Shown here piece by piece: positions 57,146 through 64,000 of a stretch of DNA of 64,000 nucleotides; the stretch's first letter is position 1; every line of letters starts with the position of its first letter. The translations under genes were made by a program, and so were the position numbers. Below the pieces are notes generated by a model, which ran no database searches, was not told the DNA's origin, and saw only the letters and a program-made list of their open reading frames with translations. The stretch is from Candidatus Nanopelagicus hibericus (GTDB taxonomy: Bacteria > Actinomycetota > Actinomycetes > Nanopelagicales > Nanopelagicaceae): positions 1,116,001 through 1,180,000 of the forward strand of contig NZ_CP016771.1 in the NCBI RefSeq assembly GCF_002288005.1, written 5' to 3'.

Positions 57146-58930
57146 ATGTGTGGAATTATTTTTGAAATGGATAACAAAATATGCGATGAAGTGAATTTCA
57201 AATACGCTCTTGAATCTCAGCACCATAGGGGTCCAGATGGTTCGAATTACAAGGTTTTGCAATCAGGAAAGGTGATAATTGGAAACAATAGATTAGCAAT
57301 AATAGATAAGAGTGGTGGTAGCCAGCCAATTACCAGCTCAGATGGTCAGGTGGTTATCACATTTAATGGTGAAATTTTCAATTCCCGCGACCTAAGAAAT
57401 GGCTTGGAAAAAGCAGGAATGAAATTTAATTCTAGCCATTCAGATACTGAAGTGATTTTACAAATGTACTTAAAATTTGGGATTAAGTTTATAGAGCAAA
57501 TAAATGGAATGTTTGCGATAATAATTGTAGATTTGAAGACTCAGCATACCTTTGTTATTCGAGATCGCTTCGGAATGAAACCAATATATTTTAAAATTAA
57601 TGGCAGTAGATATGTTTTTGCTTCTGATCTAAGAGCAATTAAGATTTTATCAAAAAATAATGAGATATGCCAAGATTCTGTAGCGGAGTTCATGGGACTA
57701 GGGTTTATCACTAGTCCCAATACAGTTTATCAAAACATTATTTCTCTTCAAGCAGCTTGTTATATGGATATTGACATGATTTCGGGGAAATCAACCATCA
57801 ATAATTGGTGGACCCCACCGGTCGATGAATTTGGGGACATTAATTTCGAAGAATCCGTTAATTTAGTTCGTAAAGAATTTACAAGCGCTATTTCAAGGTG
57901 GACTACTTCTGATTATCCAATTGCGCTTTCACTTTCAGGAGGGGTTGATTCATCATCAGTACTCATCGCGTGTCTCGAAGCTAAAATTGAGGTCAATCCC
58001 TTTTTTATGGGGTTTAAAGGCTTCTCTCTATCCCGCTGGGATGAAAGTAGTGTAGTTAAAGGTTTCACTGAGGTTTTCGGAATTAACTACAACAATATTG
58101 AAATGACTCCTCAAGATTTAGTTCTTAATCTAAATAATATCGTAAGCCACCTCGAACAACCATATGGTGGAGGTATTCCTTCATGGAAGATTTTTTTGGA
58201 AATGAAAAAATTTGGCTATAGAGTAGCTTTAAATGGTACGGGTGGGGATGAACTATTTGGAAATTATAACAGAGCTACAGACCTACCTTCAAATGTATTT
58301 GACGATATAGAAAGTTTCAAACTAAATTATTTGAATAAATTCTATAAAATCTACCCTTATGAGATTAATGATCTGCTTATGGATAACACTAGTGAGCGGT
58401 ATATAGATAAATTGTTTCATAAAGCTCAAAGATACCAGGATTTAGAAATAGAGAAAAGAAGTGCACTTTTTGACATGGAAACACAATTGACTGATGAATT
58501 TCTCATAATGATAGATAAACTTTCAATGATGAATTCTATAGAAGCTAGAACTCCGTTTCTAGACCATATCTTCTTTGAACAAATCCATAGAATACCAAAT
58601 AGAGTTAAAAACATTGAAGGCTCTTATAAACTTCTACTAAAAACTGCTTTTGGTGATTCTTTGCCCACATTTCTAAAACAAGCACCTAAAAAAGGGTTTT
58701 CCTTACCTTTATCTATTTGGTTTAGGGGAGAATTGAGAGAACTATTGATAAGTAAAATTCTAGACGAAGAATTTATCGAATGTTTTCATTTAAACAAAGT
58801 TATAATTGCTCAAACTCTTGATCAATTTCTCGCTGGAGATAATTCCCGAGTTTTATTCATATGGAGGTTATTCATGCTTTCCTTTTGGTTGAGGTCTGTT
58901 CATCTGAATCAATCGTTTGAAAAACAATAA
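57146..58930 (+). CDS. Asparagine synthetase B-like amidotransferase (594 aa)
   Basis: The glutaminase domain begins MCGIIFEM with the nucleophile C2, HHRGPDG (26-32), NNRLAIID and NGEIFN. The synthetase domain has the ATP-pyrophosphatase loop SLSGGVDSSSV (262-272), GTGGDELFGNYNR and NSIEARTPFLD. In glycan loci such enzymes amidate uronic acids or other sugar acids instead of aspartate. The neighbours are all glycan genes, so a sugar-carboxamide role is likely. Residue set is complete. Confidence 0.9.
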   Translation: MCGIIFEMDNKICDEVNFKYALESQHHRGPDGSNYKVLQSGKVIIGNNRLAIIDKSGGSQPITSSDGQVVITFNGEIFNSRDLRNGLEKAGMKFNSSHSDTEVILQMYLKFGIKFIEQINGMFAIIIVDLKTQHTFVIRDRFGMKPIYFKINGSRYVFASDLRAIKILSKNNEICQDSVAEFMGLGFITSPNTVYQNIISLQAACYMDIDMISGKSTINNWWTPPVDEFGDINFEESVNLVRKEFTSAISRWTTSDYPIALSLSGGVDSSSVLIACLEAKIEVNPFFMGFKGFSLSRWDESSVVKGFTEVFGINYNNIEMTPQDLVLNLNNIVSHLEQPYGGGIPSWKIFLEMKKFGYRVALNGTGGDELFGNYNRATDLPSNVFDDIESFKLNYLNKFYKIYPYEINDLLMDNTSERYIDKLFHKAQRYQDLEIEKRSALFDMETQLTDEFLIMIDKLSMMNSIEARTPFLDHIFFEQIHRIPNRVKNIEGSYKLLLKTAFGDSLPTFLKQAPKKGFSLPLSIWFRGELRELLISKILDEEFIECFHLNKVIIAQTLDQFLAGDNSRVLFIWRLFMLSFWLRSVHLNQSFEKQ

Positions 58931-58965
58931 ATGACATTATCATCGAAGCAATGTAAGGTTTGCTT

Positions 58966-59778
58966 ATGCTTTCAATAGAGGTCGTTTTTAGTAGAATGCA
59001 TTCACTCTACAGAAATTTGGGTTTGCAGATTTTGGGCGGGTACTCAAATTATCTTGTGCAACCAACAAATGGAGCTCAGTTTAATTTTGTGGCTGATGAT
59101 ACATTTCTAAAGTCTACAAGTGGTGGGATTGCTAATGATGAAGCAACTTTTTTGTATGGGATTTGCCGATTTTTACAGCCAAAAAAAATCTTAGTTATTG
59201 GTAATTCGTATGGCGTGAGCACCTTGTTTTTATCATTAGTAAATCTAGAATCAGATTTAGTTGCGCTTGATAAATTTCGTGTTAATGGGAATGCTGTAAC
59301 GCGGGAGTTGCTAAAAGACATGCACCATAAAACTGTGATTGAAGGATCTACTCCCGAAGATTTAATCGCAATTATTGATAGGTATTTAGGAGGAGCCGTT
59401 GATTTTTGTCTAATTGATGCAGTCCATACAGATGAAGTACAAACTGCTGAATTCAAAATTCTTCAACGCTACATGTCAGCTAAGTCTGTTATTGTATTTC
59501 ACGATGTGATTAGTACAGATTTGATGAAATCTTTCAATCAATTGAGAGATTTAGATAATACATTCGATTTTAAATTAGCTACAAAAACGAGTTCAGGTTT
59601 AGGTTTGGCAATTAAAGGTGACTTAGAGCCAGAATTTGAGAGCTATCTTGCATATTTCACTCAAAATTTAGATACTGTTTCTAGATTTAGTTTAGCTATT
59701 GACACGCTTAATCTGTCAAGATATTTTCCTGCCGAATCAATAAAAGCTTTTAAAATTCCGCCTCACCCTCAAACTTGA
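58966..59778 (+). CDS. Class I SAM methyltransferase, Methyltransf_24-like (270 aa)
   Basis: The core runs ILVIGNSYGVSTLFLSLVN (motif I, about 76-94), LVALDKFRVNG (motif II), and DFCLIDAVHTDEVQTAEFKIL with VIVFHDVIST (about 143-180), the L-I-D-x-x-H and FHD pattern of the TylF/Methyltransf_24 group. Start ATG at 58966 is preferred to the TTG at 58960 because AAGG stands 7 nt before it. Last plus-strand gene of the island; likely O-methylates a sugar. Confidence 0.8.
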   Translation: MLSIEVVFSRMHSLYRNLGLQILGGYSNYLVQPTNGAQFNFVADDTFLKSTSGGIANDEATFLYGICRFLQPKKILVIGNSYGVSTLFLSLVNLESDLVALDKFRVNGNAVTRELLKDMHHKTVIEGSTPEDLIAIIDRYLGGAVDFCLIDAVHTDEVQTAEFKILQRYMSAKSVIVFHDVISTDLMKSFNQLRDLDNTFDFKLATKTSSGLGLAIKGDLEPEFESYLAYFTQNLDTVSRFSLAIDTLNLSRYFPAESIKAFKIPPHPQT

Positions 59779-59855
59779 TTAGAGCTACTATTAGACATTT
59801 GACTTTATTTGCAAAGCCCTTAAAAGGCATATGACTTAATTCTTTAAAAATAGTT

Positions 59856-60647
59856 TCAAAAATTATTATTCACAAATAAAAAGCGATTGCCAGGAGAATT
59901 CTTAATTACAGTGAAACCTACTCCGTATAGTAGGTTTAATACTTCTGGAAAAGTCGAATCCTCAGTGATTCCTTTTTCAAAACCTAAGTCCACGGTTATG
60001 TAATGAATTTTTTCAAACAACTTATCACAACCCTTAAGAACTTCAAACTCTGCACCCTCAGCGTCAATTTTTATCAACCCAATTTTTTGCTTAACTAGAG
60101 TGTCAATTCTAGATACCTGAACATCTATTACTTGTTCTACTTTTAATGGCTGATAAATTGAAGAATCTGAAGACTCTGTTGAAATATAAAATTTGACCAC
60201 TCCGTCAAAATCGCTAATGCAAGTATTATAAATGGAAGAACTAGTCAATCTGTTTAATTCTAAAATTTCATAATCTAGAGGTGATGGTTCAAACCCAATA
60301 TAATTATTTTTTGGAAAGCAAAATTGGAATTCACCAGCATTAGCACCTACATCGACTATAAGTTCATCTTCAGATAGCTCTACAAAATCACAATTATATG
60401 AATTGCTTAATCCTTTAATCCTTGCATCAAAACCAAGATGATATAAATCCACTCTTGACCGCAAAAAATAAAATTTTTTGTTGTTAACTACCATATAGTA
60501 TCGATGATCCTTAAACTCATACTTAAATTCTTTATTCAGAAATAAATTCATGAACTTGCAATAATTTTTTCCCATTAACTTCGACTGCATATAGCGCAAT
60601 AAATGCACTTTGTTATGATTTGTCAATTTATTCAAATATAAAAACAC
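59856..60647 (-). CDS. FkbM-family methyltransferase (263 aa)
   Basis: VDVGANAGEFQFCFPKNNYIGFEPSPLDYEIL (about 99-130, motif I and the E-P-S that binds SAM), SRIDTLV and LIKIDAEGAEFEVLKGC (about 196-212) are the classical FkbM marks, with VDLGFEKG near the end. FkbM enzymes methylate sugar hydroxyls. It faces the plus-strand island tail-to-tail across 77 nt with no clear terminator. The Phe/Tyr/Lys-rich N-terminus and high AT fit a transferred gene. Confidence 0.9.
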   Translation of the reverse strand: MFLYLNKLTNHNKVHLLRYMQSKLMGKNYCKFMNLFLNKEFKYEFKDHRYYMVVNNKKFYFLRSRVDLYHLGFDARIKGLSNSYNCDFVELSEDELIVDVGANAGEFQFCFPKNNYIGFEPSPLDYEILELNRLTSSSIYNTCISDFDGVVKFYISTESSDSSIYQPLKVEQVIDVQVSRIDTLVKQKIGLIKIDAEGAEFEVLKGCDKLFEKIHYITVDLGFEKGITEDSTFPEVLNLLYGVGFTVIKNSPGNRFLFVNNNF

Positions 60648-60719
60648 CTTTGGATTGTACTCTGATAAAGGGTTGTATAAATCAAATTTTTTGAATTCTG
60701 GATTTGGACATCAAGTTAT

Positions 60720-60765
60720 AAGTGCGCCCGCAGGGATTCGAACCCCGAACCTTCTGATCCGTAGT
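60720..60765. repeat. 46-bp direct repeat, distal copy of tRNA-Arg 3' half
   Basis: Identical to 62700-62745, which is the 3' half of the tRNA-Arg gene (anticodon arm 3' side, variable loop, T-arm, acceptor 3' strand). Same orientation. The identity stops abruptly at the anticodon loop, as expected for a site-specific integration duplication. Confidence 0.93.
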
Positions 60766-60779
60766 TGGCCAGTAAATCT

Positions 60780-60802
60780 GAGCTTTTAGTTCCCTAAAAC
60801 TC
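60780..60802. other. Hairpin inside the split tRNA remnant
   Basis: GAG and TTTTAG pair with CTAAAA and CTC around TTCC, with one unpaired C. It lies in the 83 nt between the two parts of the tRNA-like remnant. Function unknown. Confidence 0.4.
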
Positions 60803-60848
60803 ACCTTTACTTGCCTATCTTTCCGACTGTGCTTACGCCCAATCAGAA

Positions 60849-60870
60849 AGTCAAATGCTCTATCCAGTTG
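60849..60870 (-). other. Remnant of a tRNA D-arm
   Basis: On the minus strand CAACTGGATAGAGCATTTGA matches the tRNA-Arg D-arm CAACGGATAGAGCATCTGA apart from one substitution and one inserted base. With the 60720-60765 copy it makes a split, non-functional tRNA-like pair: there is no 5' acceptor strand. The TAG stop of the secreted-repeat gene lies 6 nt upstream of it. Confidence 0.6.
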
Positions 60871-60875
60871 TCCTT

Positions 60876-62414
60876 CTACTTAACCTTATCACTATCTAAT
60901 GTTTCACTTCCAGCCTTTAATGAAACTGTATAACCAGAAAGATTTGTTTTTACATTTAGTTTGGCATCACCCTTGCTATTAGTTTGTACAGGTAGAGTTA
61001 TGGTTTTAGCACCTTTTTTAGTAGCTGTAAGTTGAAGTAGGGAGTTAGCAAATTCAGTATTAACTGATACTGATGATTGATTCTTACTTGTTTTGTTTGT
61101 GACTAATTGACTCTCTTTCTCGACAGGTGTAAGTATTTGTTGCGTTTGCAGAACTGTAGAAGACATAGGAATCAGTAATACCCCATTTGATTGCTGAGGA
61201 GTGGTGGAAGTTGCCCCTGCAGCTCCACTGGTTGCAGTTCTAGTGTCAGTTGTTGGACTTTGCGTAGTTGCCGATACTGTTTTGGTGTCAGTAATAGTTG
61301 GATTTTGGTTTGCTGGTTGAATCCAGGTCTTTACACAGTAAGCAAACCATCTGTCATCACTTCGTGTAGTTGTGAAGTTCATATCAACACCTACAGCTTT
61401 TCCGGAGCCAGTAGGGCAAACAAAGGATTTATAGGTATTAGTTGCCTCCCATTGAGCTTGAGTTATTCCCGCTGAGCTTGTAATTCTTGATCCTGGCAAT
61501 TCTGCCCCGTTGGATGCTCCAGGTATTGGGTCTGCTGTTTGAATAGTTATAACTGTTTTTGTGTCGGTATTTGTGGTGCTAACGGTGGCTGTTTTAGTAT
61601 CACTATTTTGAGGGACAGTTTCTTGTACTGTTGATGGATTAAAGGTTTTGACACAATAAACATATCTCACGTGCTTGCTTCGATCAGTAGTAAAAGCTAA
61701 ATCAACACCAATACCTCTACCAGAACCAGTTGGGCAAGTATGAGATTGATAAGCACTTGATGCCTCAAAATCTACCTGAGATTGACCAGGTGCACCTGAA
61801 ACTCTAGTTCCAGGAACTTCAGCACCATTAGTAACACTTGGCAATGGATCGGGAACGGTTGCCGTTGGTGTCGTGGTGGCTGTTTTAGTATCAGATGTGG
61901 AACTTGTTGTTCCGCCTGAGGTTGTTGGAGTCGTGGTAGCGGTTCTAGTTTCAGATGCAGGAGTTGAACCTGTACTTCCAGAGGAAGATGGCGCAGTTCC
62001 AACTGGGTTTGCGCAAACTCCACCGCTGGATGTTCCACCACTTGGACTAGTAATTGGTCCCCATTGAAAACATTTTTGCTGGCCAGGGTTTGCTGTGTTC
62101 CAAGCTAGTGATTGCGCAAGTGCTGCTGCTTGAGCTGCTGCTAAATCAGCACGATATTTTGCCTCCGCATCAATTGCTGCTGATGGTCGCCAAGTTTTAA
62201 CACAGTAAGTAAACGTCTGTTTTGTCGTTGCATTAACTTCAATTCCACTGCCTGATCCACTTGGGCAACTAATTGCTTGCTGACCTGAAACTCTAGTTCC
62301 AGGAATTTCCGCACCATTTGCCACACCCGGGAATGGATCAGTATCTGCACTTGCAAAAGGCACAACAATTGAAAAAGATATTGTTAACAAAATGACCTTA
62401 ACAATCTTGATCAT
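60876..62414 (-). CDS. Secreted three-repeat protein of unknown family (512 aa)
   Basis: A signal peptide (MIKIVKVILLTISFSIVVPFASA) is followed by three copies of a domain of 50-75 residues, at about 26-77, 189-260 and 295-367. Each opens DPxPGxxNGAExPGTR, has a CPxGSGxGIxVD core with one Cys and ends YCVKTW with the second Cys, so one disulfide per domain is likely. Between them lie Thr/Ser linkers with DTKTAT-type hexapeptides (ETRTAT, DTKTAT, DTKTVS, DTRTAT). A helical segment (80-103) and a C-terminal beta-rich domain (about 440-512) complete it. Ribosome site AGGAGG precedes the ATG. It lies between the two tRNA-Arg repeat copies. I do not recognise the repeat; surface adhesion or wall binding is a guess. 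Confidence 0.8.
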   Translation of the reverse strand: MIKIVKVILLTISFSIVVPFASADTDPFPGVANGAEIPGTRVSGQQAISCPSGSGSGIEVNATTKQTFTYCVKTWRPSAAIDAEAKYRADLAAAQAAALAQSLAWNTANPGQQKCFQWGPITSPSGGTSSGGVCANPVGTAPSSSGSTGSTPASETRTATTTPTTSGGTTSSTSDTKTATTTPTATVPDPLPSVTNGAEVPGTRVSGAPGQSQVDFEASSAYQSHTCPTGSGRGIGVDLAFTTDRSKHVRYVYCVKTFNPSTVQETVPQNSDTKTATVSTTNTDTKTVITIQTADPIPGASNGAELPGSRITSSAGITQAQWEATNTYKSFVCPTGSGKAVGVDMNFTTTRSDDRWFAYCVKTWIQPANQNPTITDTKTVSATTQSPTTDTRTATSGAAGATSTTPQQSNGVLLIPMSSTVLQTQQILTPVEKESQLVTNKTSKNQSSVSVNTEFANSLLQLTATKKGAKTITLPVQTNSKGDAKLNVKTNLSGYTVSLKAGSETLDSDKVK

Positions 62415-62699
62415 CGCAGGACCTCCTAAGATTTAGGTAATTTAAAGAATTCTTAAGTCTCAACTATCTCATTTGTTGTGCAAAATGGGTATATAAACTT
62501 GTAAGTATTACTGTATTTAATTGAAAGCTCTGCAAACTGAGCGTGAGGCAAAGTTAACCAACCCCACCTTGTTCAATTTCTCTTAACCCCTAGTTAATAC
62601 ACCCCAGCTAGAAATATCTCCTAAAGTGGACTGATTACTAGATCAGTAAGTTGCTTCTGATTAGGAATAAGAAAGTCAGTAGTTTTATACTGAAACGTA

Positions 62700-62745
62700 A
62701 AGTGCGCCCGCAGGGATTCGAACCCCGAACCTTCTGATCCGTAGT
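62700..62745. repeat. 46-bp direct repeat, copy within tRNA-Arg
   Basis: The 3' half of the intact tRNA-Arg gene, identical to 60720-60765. Together they bracket 1.93 kb holding one gene. Confidence 0.93.
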
Positions 62746-62775
62746 CAGATGCTCTATCCGTTGAGCTACGGGCGC
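62703..62775 (-). tRNA. tRNA-Arg (anticodon ACG)
   Basis: Acceptor GCGCCCG pairs with CGGGCGC, D-arm TAGCTCAACGGATAGAGC, anticodon stem TCTGA-CTACGGA-TCAGA, T-arm CGGGGTTCGAATCCCTG. Anticodon ACG is the substrate of TadA, encoded at 43572-44021. The gene is intact, but its 3' half is duplicated about 2 kb away. Confidence 0.97.
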
Positions 62776-62808
62776 AAAGTATTAAGCGATCGGAAGTCTA
62801 GCGATTTA

Positions 62809-64000
62809 TCAAGACCTACCCAAACTTATTAACTGCTTCCAATCCACTTCTTTTACTCGTGGTTTTCCAGCAATTTCACCTGAAATGACCTCTGAGGCAT
62901 TTATTTTCTCCCAAGCAATTTGATCAATTACCTCATGCCCTGATTTTAATAACCCAGTAATTCCTTCACTTGTCTTTGGCTCCTTAAGATTTTCAATGAT
63001 TAAATCAACTACATCATTTGAATCACTTTTATTTGTGCCAATCACTCCCGTTGGTCCGCGCTTTGCCCAACCTACTGCATAAACATTGTGTTCCACATGT
63101 CCTGCAATATTTGTAATCTGCCCATTTTCAATACTTATGCCAGGATATTCAATTGAGTTATAACCGATGGCTGTAATAACCAATCCGGTTTTGACTGAAA
63201 ATGTCTCACCAGTTGCAACCACTTTACCGTTTTTAACCTTATTTTTCTGAAACACAATCTCTTCAACTTTGCCACTACCCTTAATTTCAAGTGGTGTTGA
63301 TAAAAACTTTATTTCTAGCTTTCTCGGTACGCCTTTTTTCTCATGCTCTGCAATAGTTTTCATTGCTTCGATATTGTTTTTTAAATCTTTCTCAACATCA
63401 TCCATTTCTTCAATGTGTTTAATCGCCTCTGTTATTTGCTTTGGGTCAATAAAGACATCAGTGTTTTCAAGTTTTGGAAGATCTCGAAGCTCAGGGGCGG
63501 TAAAGGCTGCGTGCTCGGGACCTCGTCTGCCACAGATAATCACAGTTCGGATATTGCTTTGCTTTAATTTTATAAGTGCGTGTTCTGCCACATCGGTTGA
63601 ATCAAGTTCACTTGGATCAATTGCAAGTATTCGGGCCACATCCATTGCCACATTTCCAGCGCCAATTACTACTGCTGTATCGGAGGATAGATCTACCTCA
63701 ACATCAACGTAATCTGGGTGTGCGTTATACCAAGGAACAAACTCGGCAGCAGATAATGAGTTTTTTAACTCTTCACCTGGAATCCCAAGTTTTCGCCCCT
63801 TTGACGCACCCGTTGCTAAAACCACAACATCATATTGATCCCGTAAGTCCTTTAGCGAGACATCTTTACCCAACTCTACATTGGCAAATAATCTAAAGTT
63901 TGGCTCCTTGGCAATCTTTTCAAATACCTTAGAAACTGTTTTTATCTTTGGATGATCTGGTGCAACACCACTTCGAACCAAACCCCAAGGAGTTGGCAAA
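62809..64000 (-). CDS. FAD-dependent ferredoxin-NADP+ reductase, FprA/adrenodoxin-reductase type, N-terminus cut by window edge
   Basis: The frame runs off the right edge; about 397 residues are visible. LPTPWGLVRSGVAPDHPKIK, VVLATGASKGRKLGIPG, the NADP site VVIGAGNVAMDVARIL, ICGRRGPEHAAFTAPELRDL and GWAKRGPTGVIGTNKSDS are marks of the FprA family. The missing N-terminus should hold the FAD GxGxxG. It transfers electrons between NADPH and ferredoxin. The first complete codon visible could be misread as a TTG start; it is internal. Confidence 0.93.
   Translation of the reverse strand, partial: LPTPWGLVRSGVAPDHPKIKTVSKVFEKIAKEPNFRLFANVELGKDVSLKDLRDQYDVVVLATGASKGRKLGIPGEELKNSLSAAEFVPWYNAHPDYVDVEVDLSSDTAVVIGAGNVAMDVARILAIDPSELDSTDVAEHALIKLKQSNIRTVIICGRRGPEHAAFTAPELRDLPKLENTDVFIDPKQITEAIKHIEEMDDVEKDLKNNIEAMKTIAEHEKKGVPRKLEIKFLSTPLEIKGSGKVEEIVFQKNKVKNGKVVATGETFSVKTGLVITAIGYNSIEYPGISIENGQITNIAGHVEHNVYAVGWAKRGPTGVIGTNKSDSNDVVDLIIENLKEPKTSEGITGLLKSGHEVIDQIAWEKINASEVISGEIAGKPRVKEVDWKQLISLGRS

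Noticed and set aside
60720-60870. tRNA-Arg with a self-splicing intron
   Set aside because: The insert is only about 83 nt, far too short for a group I intron, and the 5' acceptor strand needed for pairing is missing.

Overview
The window looks like a chromosomal stretch of a low-GC, streamlined actinobacterium, most likely a freshwater acI / Nanopelagicales-type organism. The phylum call rests on lineage-typical small genes (bldC, DUF3073, DUF5302, a TadA-associated protein, an SCP-like protein beside purB), on a Crp very close to mycobacterial Crp, and on an acs - cvpA - tlpA - nth / crp - duf4177 - ridA order that mirrors the mycobacterial locus as I remember it. The streamlined-genome call rests on AT-rich codons, 1-4 nt gene overlaps, convergent genes sharing stop codons, and several apparently leaderless start sites. 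Genus is inference.

Layout. (1) 1-5119, minus strand: an O-antigen ligase/polymerase-like protein cut by the left edge, a 620-aa secreted S-layer-like protein with a structured leader, and an ECF sigma factor that carries its own membrane anchor and outer domain. (2) 5277-14646: a surface-glycan cluster for a nonulosonic (sialic/legionaminic-like) acid: glycosyltransferase, CapD/FlaA1-type dehydratase, NeuD, NeuB, TIM-barrel isomerase, a CBS-aminotransferase fusion, and on the other strand a Gfo/Idh oxidoreductase, a CMP-sugar synthetase, an SDR and a decayed HisF-like pseudogene. A tRNA-Lys lies inside it, antisense. (3) 14699-24306: sua5, three tRNAs, gtrA, then a long minus-strand run (wecA-like, DUF5302, bldC, hypothetical, DUF3073, GT-C protein, SCP-like, purB, purA, methyltransferase). 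(4) 24307-32091: a non-coding-looking gap with a possible 40-aa peptide, then acs, cvpA, tlpA, nth, crp, ridA, duf4177, yqeY, a phosphoesterase and a membrane protein. (5) 32093-39009: gmd-fcl (GDP-fucose), asd-lysC, recR, dnaX, SRP RNA, tRNA-Ser. (6) 39068-54188: small methyltransferase, succinate-semialdehyde dehydrogenase, a KimA-like K+ transporter fused to an OB fold, tadA pair, upp-malic enzyme-DedA, DMT transporter, HtrA protease, two MFS transporters, and an OSBS/NSAR-type enolase paired with a GNAT. (7) 54369-60647: a very AT-rich glycan island (PFTS-motif protein, GT8-like transferase, AsnB-like amidotransferase, two methyltransferases). (8) 60720-62775: a tRNA-Arg gene with a 46-bp duplication of its 3' half about 2 kb away, enclosing a secreted protein with three repeats of a domain I do not recognise. 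(9) the right edge: a partial FprA-type ferredoxin-NADP reductase.

The dominant theme is the cell surface: two glycan islands, undecaprenyl-linked priming (wecA-like), GDP-fucose supply, polymer ligation, an S-layer-like protein and its probable dedicated regulator. Housekeeping genes separate the islands. The best candidates for something undescribed are the membrane-anchored sigma factor with its S-layer partner and the tRNA-Arg-bounded secreted repeat protein.
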